NCBI RefSeq assembly: GCF_017581925.1
Contig: NZ_JAGEVG010000025.1
Coordinates: 1 to 52,919, forward strand
DNA: 52,919 nt
Direction of reading: 5' to 3'
Source of the DNA: Gelidibacter pelagius
Lineage (GTDB): Bacteria > Bacteroidota > Bacteroidia > Flavobacteriales > Flavobacteriaceae
Shown: positions 7,508 to 16,717 of the stretch, piece after piece
How the letters are laid out: each line of letters begins with the position of its first letter
How positions within the stretch are numbered: position 1 is the stretch's first letter
The notes under the pieces: model-generated
Database searches by the model: none
Told to the model about the DNA's origin: nothing
The model's input: only the letters and a program-made list of their open reading frames with translations
Made by a program: the position numbers and the translations under genes

Positions 7508-8710
7508 ATGAGAAAAATTTTATTAGGAATAGCGATAACTTCAGCGCTATTTACATCATGTTCAAGTGATGATGACAGTATCGATCAAAACCCTCAAGTG
7601 GAGGCGCCATTAACCTACAAATTTATACGAGATGGAAAATCAACCGTCGATTTTAATGGTCAGACTACGAGAATCAAAATGGCTATGGAATTTCGTTCAG
7701 CCCTAAAAGACAACACAAAATCTGCAACTGATTTACACGGCATGTTTGCTCACGTTGAAGGTGATAACGACTTTTCGGATGCCGACTTAAATGCTTCAGG
7801 AAAAAATATACGCAGTAAAGTAGCGGCTTCTAAAGATTATTTTTCTGCTAATACTACGGTTTCCAATCAAATTAAAAGCTTGATGGATTCATGGGTTGAA
7901 GAACAAGCTACAACAGTATTTACAAATTGGGAAACTATGGCAACTTCAGGAACGGCAGGCCAATTGCAACAGGTCGGTGGCGGAACTGTAAGATATGTGA
8001 ATGGTAAAGGTCTTGAATTGGATCAAGCTATTGCAAAAACGCTTATTGGCGGTTTAATAGCCGACCAAATGCTGAACCACTATTTAAGTACTTCTGTATT
8101 GGATGAGGCTTCAAATATTCAGAACAATAATAACGGCATTGTCGAAGAAGGGAAATCTTATACCACCATGGAGCACAAATGGGATGAAGCTTATGGCTAT
8201 TTGTACGGAAATGAAGTGGATCCTTCGGTTCCTGTCTTAGGTGCTGACAGTTTTTTGAACACCTATCTAAAACAAGTCGATTCAGATCCTGATTTTGCGG
8301 GGACAGCATCAGCGGTATATGATGCCTTAAAATTGGGTAGAGCTGCAATTGTGGCGAAAAACTACGAGGTGAGAGACGCCCAAGTGGCGATCATTAGAGA
8401 AAACATTTCAAAAGTTCCCGCAGTTCGTGCAGTTTATTATTTGCAGGCAGGAAAAGCAAAAATGGCCACAGGGGATATGGCGAGTGCACTTCATGCCTTA
8501 TCTGAAGCGTACGGATTTATCAATAGTTTACAATTTACAAGAGAGCCAGATTCAAGTTCACCATATTTTACTCATGAAGAGGTTACAGTTTTTATGGATA
8601 CCCTAATGGAAGGACAAGGCTTATGGGGAGTCACACCTGAAACGTTGGACGACATGTCTGAAACCATTGCGGCAAAATTCGGCTTTACGGTAGCGGAAGC
8701 GGCTAACTAA
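7508..8710 (+). CDS. DUF4856 domain lipoprotein
   Basis: 400 aa exported lipoprotein: signal MRKILLGIAITSALFTSC, then the acidic SSDDDS typical of surface-exposed Bacteroidota lipoproteins. The remainder matches DUF4856, beginning TYKFIRDGKSTVDFNGQTTRIKMAMEF and mostly alpha-helical, with the conserved LIADQMLNHYL and the C-terminal EEVTVFMDTLMEG. Function unestablished; genes of this family are commonly found beside imelysin genes, as here. First gene of the locus with imelysin (8794), HTTM (9986) and a TonB receptor (11328), so a role in capturing a metal or metal complex at the surface is inferred. Confidence 0.85.
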   Translation: MRKILLGIAITSALFTSCSSDDDSIDQNPQVEAPLTYKFIRDGKSTVDFNGQTTRIKMAMEFRSALKDNTKSATDLHGMFAHVEGDNDFSDADLNASGKNIRSKVAASKDYFSANTTVSNQIKSLMDSWVEEQATTVFTNWETMATSGTAGQLQQVGGGTVRYVNGKGLELDQAIAKTLIGGLIADQMLNHYLSTSVLDEASNIQNNNNGIVEEGKSYTTMEHKWDEAYGYLYGNEVDPSVPVLGADSFLNTYLKQVDSDPDFAGTASAVYDALKLGRAAIVAKNYEVRDAQVAIIRENISKVPAVRAVYYLQAGKAKMATGDMASALHALSEAYGFINSLQFTREPDSSSPYFTHEEVTVFMDTLMEGQGLWGVTPETLDDMSETIAAKFGFTVAEAAN

Positions 8711-8721
8711 AAATATAGACT

Positions 8722-8753
8722 CAGTGATTGCTCTTATAGGAGGGCAATTACTG
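8722..8753 (+). terminator. hairpin between DUF4856 and imelysin genes
   Basis: CAGTGATTGC (8722-8731) pairs with GCAATTACTG (8744-8753), ten pairs with one G-T, 12-base loop, followed by CTTCTTT. A new -7-like box TAAATTTG begins at 8760. It may end part of the first transcript and set unequal expression of the two lipoproteins. Confidence 0.6.
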
Positions 8754-8759
8754 CTTCTT

Positions 8760-8767
8760 TAAATTTG
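8760..8767 (+). promoter_or_regulatory. -7-like box TAAATTTG before imelysin gene
   Basis: Exact TAnnTTTG, 27 bases before the ATG at 8794, but no TTG at the right distance (nearest is 29 bases upstream). Possible internal promoter. Confidence 0.35.
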
Positions 8768-8793
8768 CATAATTATTAAGAAAATTGATTCAC

Positions 8794-9918
8794 ATGATTA
8801 AAAATATAGCATTAGTTTTTAGTTTGGTATTTATGATGGGCTGTAGTTCCTCCGATGATTCGGGCGCGGGAGGTGGTGGTGCTACGGACGACTTTGACCG
8901 CTCGGCATTATTGACAAACTTAGCAGATAATATTATCATTCCGTCCTATCAGGATTTTGGTCCAAAATTGACCACGTTAAAAGGATCCATTGAGAGTTTT
9001 GTGGCAACACCAAATCAAAGTACTTTGCAAACCGCAAGACGTCATTGGCTCATTGCCTATAAAGCTTGGCAGCATGTTGAAATGTTCAATATTGGAAAGG
9101 CAGAAGCTTTGAATGAGTATCATTTTTTTATGAATATTTATCCAGTGACGATTTCTGATATTGAGACTGGCGTAAGCACTGGGAATTACGATCTAAATAC
9201 GCCCAATTACCATGATGCACAAGGGTTTCCTGCTTTGGACTATCTCTTGTATGGTGTTGCTGATGATGATGCGGGAATTGTGGCAAAATTTTCATCTGAT
9301 GCTAATGCGCAAGGGTATAAGGATTATTTGACCGATGTGATCAACCAAATGGATAATTTGACGCAGCAGGTCATCACCGATTGGACGACAGGCTATCGCG
9401 ATCAATTTGTGAATTCCTCAAAAAATACAGCCACAAGTTCTTTGAACAAATTTGTAAACGACTTTATTTTCTATTACGAAAAAGGCTTGCGAGCCAATAA
9501 AATCGGAATCCCAGCAGGGGTTTTTTCTACAACGCCTTTAGCGGATAAAGTGGAGGGCTATTATAATGGTGAAGTATCAAAAGAATTGGCTCTTGAAGCC
9601 TTAAATGCCGTTCAAGATGTATTCAACGGAAAAGCTTTTAGTGGCTCTGCGACAGGTGCAAGTTTTAAAACGTATCTGGAATATTTGAAGGTGGATAGAA
9701 ATGGGCAAAATTTGAGCGCTATTATTAATGCGCAATTCAATGAAGCGAGGACGAAAATTCAAGAATTAAATTCAAATTTCAGTCAGCAGATCATCACCGA
9801 TAACACAAAAATGACCGTTGCATACGATGCGCTGCAAAGGGCAGTGGTTTATCTAAAGGTCGACATGGTTCAGGCTTTTAATATTAGCGTGGATTACGTA
9901 GATGCTGATGGCGATTAA
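8794..9918 (+). CDS. imelysin family (M75-like) lipoprotein
   Basis: 374 aa. Signal peptide and lipobox (FSLVFMMGC-SSSDDS), a Gly-rich linker, then an imelysin domain: two helical-bundle halves with the conserved ARRHWLIAYKAWQHVEMFNIG segment and GFPALDYLLYG, the family's second signature region. Imelysins (IrpA, EfeO/Algp7 relatives) are periplasmic or surface proteins linked to iron uptake; the proposed peptidase activity is doubtful. A TTG at 8785 would add three residues; the ATG at 8794 is better. Next to a TonB receptor, it probably hands a metal or its chelate to the receptor (inference). Confidence 0.9.
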   Translation: MIKNIALVFSLVFMMGCSSSDDSGAGGGGATDDFDRSALLTNLADNIIIPSYQDFGPKLTTLKGSIESFVATPNQSTLQTARRHWLIAYKAWQHVEMFNIGKAEALNEYHFFMNIYPVTISDIETGVSTGNYDLNTPNYHDAQGFPALDYLLYGVADDDAGIVAKFSSDANAQGYKDYLTDVINQMDNLTQQVITDWTTGYRDQFVNSSKNTATSSLNKFVNDFIFYYEKGLRANKIGIPAGVFSTTPLADKVEGYYNGEVSKELALEALNAVQDVFNGKAFSGSATGASFKTYLEYLKVDRNGQNLSAIINAQFNEARTKIQELNSNFSQQIITDNTKMTVAYDALQRAVVYLKVDMVQAFNISVDYVDADGD

Positions 9919-9940
9919 TTTTTAAGCGAAAATTTATGAC

Positions 9941-9977
9941 AAAGAAGATTCTTTAAATGCCTTAGAGAATCTTCTTT
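9941..9977 (+). terminator. terminator-like hairpin directly before HTTM gene
   Basis: AAAGAAGATTCT (9941-9952) and AGAATCTTCTTT (9966-9977), 12 perfect pairs, 13-base loop, then TTGGTTTT. It ends eight bases before the HTTM ATG at 9986, leaving no room for another promoter, so either readthrough or control by this stem is needed for the two downstream genes. Confidence 0.7.
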
Positions 9978-9985
9978 TTGGTTTT

Positions 9986-11350
9986 ATGGGCACTAGTTTT
10001 AAAACATATCTGAACAAACATACCCATCCGGCGCCTTTGGCGGTCTTCCGGATAGGCTTTGGCGTGATGATGCTTCTCAGTATCGTACGTTTCTGGAGGA
10101 ATGGCTGGATAGAAACCCTTTATATTCTACCCAAATTCCATTTTTCCTATTATGGTTTTGCATGGATCAAACCCATTGGCGACTATACCTATCTTATTTT
10201 TGCACTGTGTGGCATTTCGGCATTTCTCATTGCCATCGGACTGAAATATCGGATGGCCATCATCATGTTCTTCTTGAGTTTTACCTATATTGAACTCATG
10301 GACAAAACGGCTTATCTCAACCATTACTATTTTATAAGTGTGTTGAGTTTTCTGATGATTTTTTTGCCCGCAAACGCTTATTTTTCTGTTGATAATCTTC
10401 TCAAGAAGAAAACTTATACAGCAATCCCCAAATGGACTATTGACAGTATTAAATTGTTAGTAGGTGTCGTTTATATTTATGCGGGTCTTGCTAAAATAAA
10501 TTCCGATTGGCTATTTAAAGCCATGCCGTTAAAGATCTGGTTACCTTCTAAATATGACCTTCCCTTTATAGGAAATTCCTTTATGCAACAGGAATGGTTC
10601 CATTACGCCATGAGCTGGTCTGGAATGATCTATGATTTGATCATTCCGTTTTTATTGATCACCAAGCGCACGCGATGGTTCGCCTTTGGTCTGGTGGTGT
10701 TCTTTCATGTGTTTACGCGGGTTTTGTTTCCCATCGGCATGTTTCCGTACATTATGATTGTCACCGCACTTATCTTTTTCGATTCAGATTTCCATCTGCG
10801 TATTTTGAATGTTTTCAGAAAGCTATTGAAACCATTTAGAGTCCATTCAGAAAACTTTAAAAAAGAATTCTATAACTACAAAAAACAAAAATTAGTAGTC
10901 CCAATCATTATTATGTTTTTCGCTTTTCAGATCACTTTTCCCTTTCGTTATCTCTTATATCCCAACGAACTATTTTGGACTGAAGAAGGTTATCGGTTTT
11001 CATGGCGGGTGATGCTTATGGAGAAAATGGGCAATACCACCTTTAAAATCGTGGATGCAGAAACGGGACAAGGTTTTTTGGTTGATAATTCCGATTTCTT
11101 GACTTCATTTCAAGAGAAACAGATGAGTTTTCAGTCCGATTTTATTTTGGAATATGCCCATTACTTAGGCGATCATTTTAAAAACCAAGGTCATAAAAAC
11201 ATTCAAGTATTTGCAGAAAGCTATGTGGCACTCAATGGCCGATTGAGTCAGCCGTATATTGATACAAGTACTGATCTATATAAAGAGAAAGAATCATTCC
11301 GGCCTAAAAACTGGATTTTACCATTCCATGATGAAATTAAAGGATTTTAG
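9986..11350 (+). CDS. HTTM domain membrane protein (VKGC-like)
   Basis: 454 aa. The N-terminal ~270 residues form the HTTM domain (horizontally transferred transmembrane; homologous to the membrane part of vitamin K-dependent gamma-carboxylase), starting APLAVFRIGFGVMMLLSIVRF and including the family hallmark MDKTAYLNHYYF, and KLLVGVVYIYAGLAKINSDWL with several further hydrophobic helices. A further hydrophobic segment (about 300-325) is followed by a soluble part (LFWTEEGYRFSWRVMLMEK). The biochemical activity of bacterial members is unproven. It overlaps the TonB-receptor gene by about 20 bases, implying translational coupling. Confidence 0.88.
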   Translation: MGTSFKTYLNKHTHPAPLAVFRIGFGVMMLLSIVRFWRNGWIETLYILPKFHFSYYGFAWIKPIGDYTYLIFALCGISAFLIAIGLKYRMAIIMFFLSFTYIELMDKTAYLNHYYFISVLSFLMIFLPANAYFSVDNLLKKKTYTAIPKWTIDSIKLLVGVVYIYAGLAKINSDWLFKAMPLKIWLPSKYDLPFIGNSFMQQEWFHYAMSWSGMIYDLIIPFLLITKRTRWFAFGLVVFFHVFTRVLFPIGMFPYIMIVTALIFFDSDFHLRILNVFRKLLKPFRVHSENFKKEFYNYKKQKLVVPIIIMFFAFQITFPFRYLLYPNELFWTEEGYRFSWRVMLMEKMGNTTFKIVDAETGQGFLVDNSDFLTSFQEKQMSFQSDFILEYAHYLGDHFKNQGHKNIQVFAESYVALNGRLSQPYIDTSTDLYKEKESFRPKNWILPFHDEIKGF

Positions 11351-13754
11351 TGTAGTTATAATGTGTTTGATAGGCGTTTCTGCACTGTCACAAAACACGG
11401 TTTCGGGAGTTATCACCAACGCTCGCACCCAAGAGCCAGTTGCAGATGTGGATGTGTATGACAAGGTTTCTGGCCTACTGACCAGTACAGATGCATCCGG
11501 ATTATATGAGTTTACCACTTCAAAAAGTAATCTCACGCTGGTCTTTTTCTCTTATGAATTTGAAGCGAAGGAATTACAGTTAAAAGTCACCGGCAGTACA
11601 ACATTAAATGTGTCCATAAACGAACTGGGCATTGCTTTAACTGAAGTGGAAGTCACCGCTCGAAAGACCAAAGTTTTTGAATTATCACGATTGAAGGATG
11701 TGGAGGGGACGTCAATTTTTGCGGGTAAGAAAACCGAAGTCGTTCTGGTGGAACAGTCCATGGCAAATTTAGCGTCCAACAATGCGCGCCAAATTTACAG
11801 TCAGGTGGCTGGATTGAACATTTATCAAAATGATGATGCTGGTTTGCAGCTCAATGTGGGCGGAAGAGGATTGGATCCTAATCGTACGGCAAATTTCAAC
11901 ACGAGGCAAAACGGGTATGACATCAGTGCCGATGTTTTAGGCTATCCTGAAAGTTATTACACGCCAGCTGCTGAAGGCTTAAGCGAAATTCAGATCATCC
12001 GTGGTGCGGCCTCCTTGCAATACGGGACTCAGTTTGGTGGTTTGATCAATTTTAAGATGAAATCTCCCAATCCCAATAAGCCTTTTGAACTGATTACAAG
12101 AAATACCTTGGGCAGTTTTGGTTTATATACCAATTTTACCAGCATCAGTGGCACAAAAAACAAGTGGAGTTATTATACTTTTTTCAATTACAAGAAAGGT
12201 GATGGCTTCCGGGCAAATTCTGAATTTGAATCCAAAAATGCCTATGCCCATATCGGATATCAATTCAATGAAAACACCTCACTAACTGGAGAGTTGAGCT
12301 ATATGCGCTATTTGGCACAACAAGGTGGAGGGCTTACGGACCAAATGTTTGATAATGATCCTTACCAGAGCAACAGATCACGAAACTGGTTTCAGGTGGA
12401 TTGGTTATTGTACAATTTGAAATTTGAACATAAATTTACGGAGAACACCAATTTTAGTTTCAATGCCTTCGGATTGAATGCATCACGTTATGCCTTAGGA
12501 TTCAGGACCAATCGTGTGGATCAAATTGATCCAATGGGTGAACGTGATTTGATTAAAGGTGATTTTAAAAACTATGGTTTTGAAGCTCGAATCTTGAACA
12601 AATATGAAGTATTTGACAAAGCTTCTACGTTTCTGTTGGGCACTAAATTTTATCGTGCCAACAATGCAGAGCAGCAAGGTCCGGGTAGCGATGGCATCGG
12701 CCCAAATTTTGATATCCAATCGGAGCGATTTCCAAATTATCCAAATCAATCCAGCTTCGATTTTCCAAATTTAAACATGGCTGTTTTTGGAGAAAATATA
12801 TTCTATGCCACGGATCGATTCTCGATTACACCTGGATTTCGCTTTGAATATATAAAAACCCAAAGTGAAGGATTTTATAAGCGTATCAATACTGATGCGG
12901 CAGGTAATGTCATCTTTGAGGAATCTGTGGAAGACAATCGGAATTTTGAGCGATCGTTCGTGCTGTTGGGATTGGGGTTAAGCTATAAGCCTAACACCGC
13001 ATTCGAAGTCTACGGCAACCTTTCGCAAAATTACCGTTCGGTAACCTATTCTGATATCAATATCAATAATCCAGCTTTTGCCATCAATCCAAATATTACG
13101 GATGAAAAGGGATTTACCACAGATTTGGGCATTCGAGGCAATTACAAAAATTTGATGTCCTATGATTTGGGCGTTTTTGGATTGTTCTATAATGGGCGCA
13201 TTGGTTTTGTCCAGAAAGGCCTATCTGATGGTAGGGTCATCAGTGAACGTGGGAATGTTGGGGACGCCGTTTTATATGGTGTGGAATCGTTATTCGATTT
13301 TAATCTGAAGAGAATATTAGAACTTAATAATGAATTTAGCTTAAATTATTTCATCAATTCGTCGTTCATCAAATCGGAATATACAGCTTCGGAACAAGCG
13401 AACGTCGAAGGGAATCAAGTGGAATTTGTACCAGATATAAATATCAAAACAGGGTTAAAATTTGGATATAGGAACCTTATGGCTAATATCCAATATACCT
13501 ACCTCTCCCAACAGTTTACGGATGCGACCAATTCACAATCGGCAAATATCAGTGGAGTCATTGGTGAAATACCAAGTTATGATGTTATGGATGTGTCCTT
13601 GTCGTATGCCTACAAGCGCTTTAAATTGGAGACAGGCATCAATAACATCTTGGACAATGCTTACTTTACACGACGTGCCACGGGATATCCTGGGCCAGGA
13701 ATCATTCCTTCGGCACCTCGAAATTGGTATATGACACTTCAAATTAAAATATAA
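11328..13754 (+). CDS. TonB-dependent receptor with carboxypeptidase-regulatory-like N-domain
   Basis: Outer-membrane active transporter, about 808 aa. Signal MMKLKDFSVVIMCLIGVSALSQ, then a CarboxypepD_reg-like beta domain (VSGVITNARTQEPVADVDVYD) to about residue 95. The plug follows (NNARQIYSQVAGLNIYQNDDAGLQLNVGGRG, IQIIRGAASLQYGTQFGGLINF). A 22-strand barrel ends in PRNWYMTLQIKI with a C-terminal hydrophobic residue as barrels require. The plug resembles FecA-type metal-siderophore receptors. ATGs at 11328 and 11331 both fit; both lie inside the end of the HTTM gene. An upstream start at 11259 would disrupt the signal peptide and is rejected. Confidence 0.93.
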   Translation: MMKLKDFSVVIMCLIGVSALSQNTVSGVITNARTQEPVADVDVYDKVSGLLTSTDASGLYEFTTSKSNLTLVFFSYEFEAKELQLKVTGSTTLNVSINELGIALTEVEVTARKTKVFELSRLKDVEGTSIFAGKKTEVVLVEQSMANLASNNARQIYSQVAGLNIYQNDDAGLQLNVGGRGLDPNRTANFNTRQNGYDISADVLGYPESYYTPAAEGLSEIQIIRGAASLQYGTQFGGLINFKMKSPNPNKPFELITRNTLGSFGLYTNFTSISGTKNKWSYYTFFNYKKGDGFRANSEFESKNAYAHIGYQFNENTSLTGELSYMRYLAQQGGGLTDQMFDNDPYQSNRSRNWFQVDWLLYNLKFEHKFTENTNFSFNAFGLNASRYALGFRTNRVDQIDPMGERDLIKGDFKNYGFEARILNKYEVFDKASTFLLGTKFYRANNAEQQGPGSDGIGPNFDIQSERFPNYPNQSSFDFPNLNMAVFGENIFYATDRFSITPGFRFEYIKTQSEGFYKRINTDAAGNVIFEESVEDNRNFERSFVLLGLGLSYKPNTAFEVYGNLSQNYRSVTYSDININNPAFAINPNITDEKGFTTDLGIRGNYKNLMSYDLGVFGLFYNGRIGFVQKGLSDGRVISERGNVGDAVLYGVESLFDFNLKRILELNNEFSLNYFINSSFIKSEYTASEQANVEGNQVEFVPDINIKTGLKFGYRNLMANIQYTYLSQQFTDATNSQSANISGVIGEIPSYDVMDVSLSYAYKRFKLETGINNILDNAYFTRRATGYPGPGIIPSAPRNWYMTLQIKI

Positions 13755-13857
13755 TAAGGCGGTCTTTTTTACGGAAGATCTATTGTGGGGAAGTAATACA
13801 GTTCCAAAACTCACGAAAAGCATTCAAAATGTCAATGTTTTTCGGATAATTGAATAA

Positions 13858-13887
13858 TTTTTATTTGCTTATTTAAGCGAATAAAAA
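13858..13887. terminator. terminator after the TonB-receptor locus
   Basis: TTTTTATTTGCTT and AAGCGAATAAAAA form 13 pairs (one G-T) around an ATTT loop. It lies about 100 bases past the receptor stop and 78 bases before the guaB promoter box. Confidence 0.7.
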
Positions 13888-13934
13888 GATTATAGGATAC
13901 CAAAGTTTTACACTAAATTTAAATAAATTTTCCG

Positions 13935-13942
13935 TAGATTTG
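13935..13942 (+). promoter_or_regulatory. guaB -7 box TAGATTTG
   Basis: Exact TAnnTTTG, 23 bases before the guaB ATG. No good TTG at -33; the region there is AT-only. Confidence 0.5.
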
Positions 13943-13965
13943 CACGCAATTAAACCGTAATTGCA

Positions 13966-15438
13966 ATGAAAGCACACGAAAGCAAAATAGTAGGTGAGGG
14001 ATTGACCTATGACGACGTTCTACTAATTCCTGCTTATTCTGAAGTCCTTCCTCGAGAGGTCAATATTCAAACAAAGTTTACACGTAACATCACCATCAAT
14101 ATTCCTATCATATCAGCAGCCATGGATACGGTTACTGAAAGCGCTATGGCTATTGCCATGGCTCGAGAAGGTGGTATTGGCGTCTTACATAAAAACATGA
14201 GCATTGCCCAACAGGCCAATGAAGTCCGTAAGGTGAAGCGTGCGGAAAGCGGGATGATCATAGATCCTGTCACTTTGCCTTTGACGGCAACCGTACTGGA
14301 TGCCCAACGTAATATGGCAGAACATAGTATTGGTGGAATTCCGATTATTGATGATAACGGCATTCTAAAAGGTATCGTAACCAACCGTGATTTGCGTTTT
14401 GAAAAAGATGGCACCCGGCCCATTGTTGAAGTGATGACCAAAGATCATTTGGTAACAGCGCCTGTTGGAACCTCGTTGCAGGATGCCGAAGGGATTCTCC
14501 AAAAGAACAAAATTGAAAAGCTTCTTATTGTTGATGAAAATTATAATCTTGCCGGTTTAATTACCTTTCGAGACATTACTAAATTGACCACGAAACCAAT
14601 TTCTAACAAAGATACTTTTGGACGTTTGCGCGTAGCCGCTGCGATTGGTGTCACTGCAGATGCGGAGGAAAGGGCAGAAGCCTTGGTGAAATCAGGAGTG
14701 GATGCGGTGATTATTGATACGGCTCACGGACATACCAAAGGTGTGGTGACCATGCTTAAAACAATCAAAAAACGATTTCCTGATCTTGAGGTCATCGTAG
14801 GTAATATTGCTACTGCTGAAGCCGCCATATATTTGGTGAAAGCTGGTGCGGATGGTATTAAAGTAGGCATTGGACCAGGTTCTATTTGTACTACACGTGT
14901 AATTGCCGGAGTGGGATATCCGCAGTTTTCTGCAGTTTTGGAAGTTGCAGCAGCCATCAAAGGCTCTGGAGTTCCAGTAATTGCTGATGGTGGCATTCGT
15001 TACACTGGTGATATTCCTAAGGCACTTGCCGCAGGAGCAGATACGGTGATGTTGGGATCTTTATTGGCAGGAACGAAAGAAGCTCCGGGAGAAACCATCA
15101 TTTATGAAGGTCGGAAATTCAAATCCTACCGCGGAATGGGGTCTGTGGATGCTATGAAACAGGGTAGTAAAGACCGCTATTTTCAGGATGTGGAGGATGA
15201 TATCAAAAAGTTGGTACCAGAAGGCATTGTAGGTCGTGTACCTTATAAAGGTGAAGTCATTGAAAGTATCCACCAATTTGTGGGAGGCTTGCGTGCGGGG
15301 ATGGGGTATTGCGGTGCCAAGGACGTGGCCACTTTGAAAGAGAGCGGACGCTTTGTGAAAATCACTGCTTCAGGAATCAATGAAAGTCATCCACATGATG
15401 TAACTATTACTGAAGAGTCTCCGAACTACTCAAGATAA
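13966..15438 (+). CDS. guaB: IMP dehydrogenase
   Basis: Oxidises IMP to XMP with NAD, the committed step to GMP; cytoplasmic tetramer. 490 aa, full length. (Beta/alpha)8 barrel with an inserted pair of CBS domains at about residues 95-205 ([27 protein letters not shown]). Catalytic Cys308 lies in [15 protein letters not shown]. The IMP-binding loop is [19 protein letters not shown], and the mobile flap contains [10 protein letters not shown] and the RVPYKGEV arginine-tyrosine motif. Own promoter box and own terminator, so a single-gene unit. Confidence 0.97.
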   Translation: MKAHESKIVGEGLTYDDVLLIPAYSEVLPREVNIQTKFTRNITINIPIISAAMDTVTESAMAIAMAREGGIGVLHKNMSIAQQANEVRKVKRAESGMIIDPVTLPLTATVLDAQRNMAEHSIGGIPIIDDNGILKGIVTNRDLRFEKDGTRPIVEVMTKDHLVTAPVGTSLQDAEGILQKNKIEKLLIVDENYNLAGLITFRDITKLTTKPISNKDTFGRLRVAAAIGVTADAEERAEALVKSGVDAVIIDTAHGHTKGVVTMLKTIKKRFPDLEVIVGNIATAEAAIYLVKAGADGIKVGIGPGSICTTRVIAGVGYPQFSAVLEVAAAIKGSGVPVIADGGIRYTGDIPKALAAGADTVMLGSLLAGTKEAPGETIIYEGRKFKSYRGMGSVDAMKQGSKDRYFQDVEDDIKKLVPEGIVGRVPYKGEVIESIHQFVGGLRAGMGYCGAKDVATLKESGRFVKITASGINESHPHDVTITEESPNYSR

Positions 15439-15480
15439 ATGATTTAAATTCTGTAATAACAGAACTATGATAACAAAAAG

Positions 15481-15507
15481 CACGACTTTAATGGGTCGTG
15501 TTTTTTT
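15481..15507 (+). terminator. guaB terminator
   Basis: CACGAC (15481-15486), 8-base loop, GTCGTG (15495-15500), then seven T; flanking A and T runs lengthen the stem. It lies 42 bases past the guaB stop. A classic intrinsic terminator. Confidence 0.88.
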
Positions 15508-15939
15508 GTTCCAAATTATAATCTTTAATTGATCTCAAAACATTAAGAACCAACCTGAATGAGTGGATAACTATTTAATTTATCACACCTCATTTTGTCT
15601 TCTAAAAGTATTTTGAAACGACCCGATTTATTGGAATCACGGATTACAAGTATTCACAAATTGCATGAATTTGATTTGACCTACATAATAGTAAATGCCC
15701 TTTGTGTAACTTAGTTATTACCTTTGTGTAATTCTGTGAAATAGCTTCTTTTTAAAATGAGTTTTAGACACGCCTCGATATTGAAATCACAAATTCTCAC
15801 GAGGAGCTTAAAGTCTGAAATGTTGTGCGTGAATTTTCCACTGTCTATTTCACGAATGCAACAGACTTTCAGTCTGTTTTAAAACTCCAGCCAGAAGAAC
15901 TATCGTCTGACACGGCGCATTAGTCAATGTTTTTGATTA
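15508..15939. other. non-coding stretch with short repeats and a hairpin
   Basis: No supportable gene. It holds a direct repeat CTTTGTGTAA (15701-15710 and 15722-15731), the second followed by TTCTGTGAAATAGCTTC, and a matching reverse-sense CACAAATTCTCACGAGG further on. A small hairpin ACAGACT-TTC-AGTCTGT (15861-15877), followed by TTT, could end a transcript from guaB or, weakly, mark an sRNA. The GTGTAA / CACGAA repeat type is common between genes in Bacteroidota. Confidence 0.5.
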
Positions 15940-16443
15940 TTACGGATACACAATGTCCATAACTTCAAAAGTCCGATCTTCTGTTGCCAATTTCAACACT
16001 GCTGTTTCGCCAACTTTTTTATCCGTCAAGAGGCGAGCTATTGGTGAAATAAAGGAGATTTTTCCTTTAGAAATATCGGCTTCATCAACACCGACTATCT
16101 GATAGTGCTGTAATTTCTTATCGTTCCCGATTTTTAGGCTTACCAAAGCTCCAAAGCGTACTTCATCTTGTGGCTGCTTGCTGAGATCCACAATTTTTGC
16201 AGATAGAATACGGTTATTCAACAACTGTAATCTTGCGTTGATATGATTGGTTGCAATACGTCTTTCCTTTTCGTCGGTGATGCCCAAGTTATCTCGTTCT
16301 GCAATCAGTTGGTCATTTTCTGAGAGCAGTGCGTCCATGCCAACTTGGGTCACATAATTGGTGACACCTTCTGGTAAATCTGCTCGTGGTGCTACAAAGG
16401 GCACTTCTTCCTGATCATCTTCTCTTACGAAACCTCTGCTCAT
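15940..16443 (-). CDS. GreA/GreB-family transcription elongation factor
   Basis: 167 aa. The N-terminal coiled-coil (about residues 25-80: TQVGMDALLSENDQLIAERDNL ... NHINARLQLLNNRI) would enter the RNA polymerase secondary channel. The C-terminal FKBP-like domain (VRFGALVSLKIGNDKKLQHYQIVGVDEADISKGKISFISPIARLL) docks on polymerase. The acidic tip residues ITDEKE resemble the Asp-Glu pair that stimulates RNA cleavage in Gre factors. GreB-like or an Rnk/Gfh-type relative cannot be separated by eye. A CAAAGCTA (reverse TAnnTTTG) at 16509-16516 is a possible promoter with a 65-base leader. Confidence 0.85.
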   Translation of the reverse strand: MSRGFVREDDQEEVPFVAPRADLPEGVTNYVTQVGMDALLSENDQLIAERDNLGITDEKERRIATNHINARLQLLNNRILSAKIVDLSKQPQDEVRFGALVSLKIGNDKKLQHYQIVGVDEADISKGKISFISPIARLLTDKKVGETAVLKLATEDRTFEVMDIVYP

Positions 16444-16717
16444 GGTTTACTTGAATTTATAGTATTAATAGTCATTATTCTTAAAATTAAAGAATTTAAG
16501 AGGATTTCCAAAGCTAAAATCACTCTTAAAAGTATGGGTTATGATGTTTCAGATTTGAGATTGCTTTTGGATTCGCTGATATAATTATGAAATGTCATGA
16601 GTGTAAAAAAAGAACGGTCTTAAGATGTTCTTTTAGGACATTGACAGTATATTAGCGAACTCAATATCATCAACAATAAGACAGCATTTGGACGTCTTAA
16701 GGTATTATATATGTATT

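Noticed and set aside
11259-11327. Upstream start of the TonB receptor
   Set aside because: It would put a charged 23-residue tail before the signal peptide and overlap the HTTM gene much further.
15701-15731. CTTTGTGTAA direct repeats as a regulatory array
   Set aside because: Only two clear copies, 21 bases apart, with no flanking gene start. This repeat type is common between genes in Bacteroidota.
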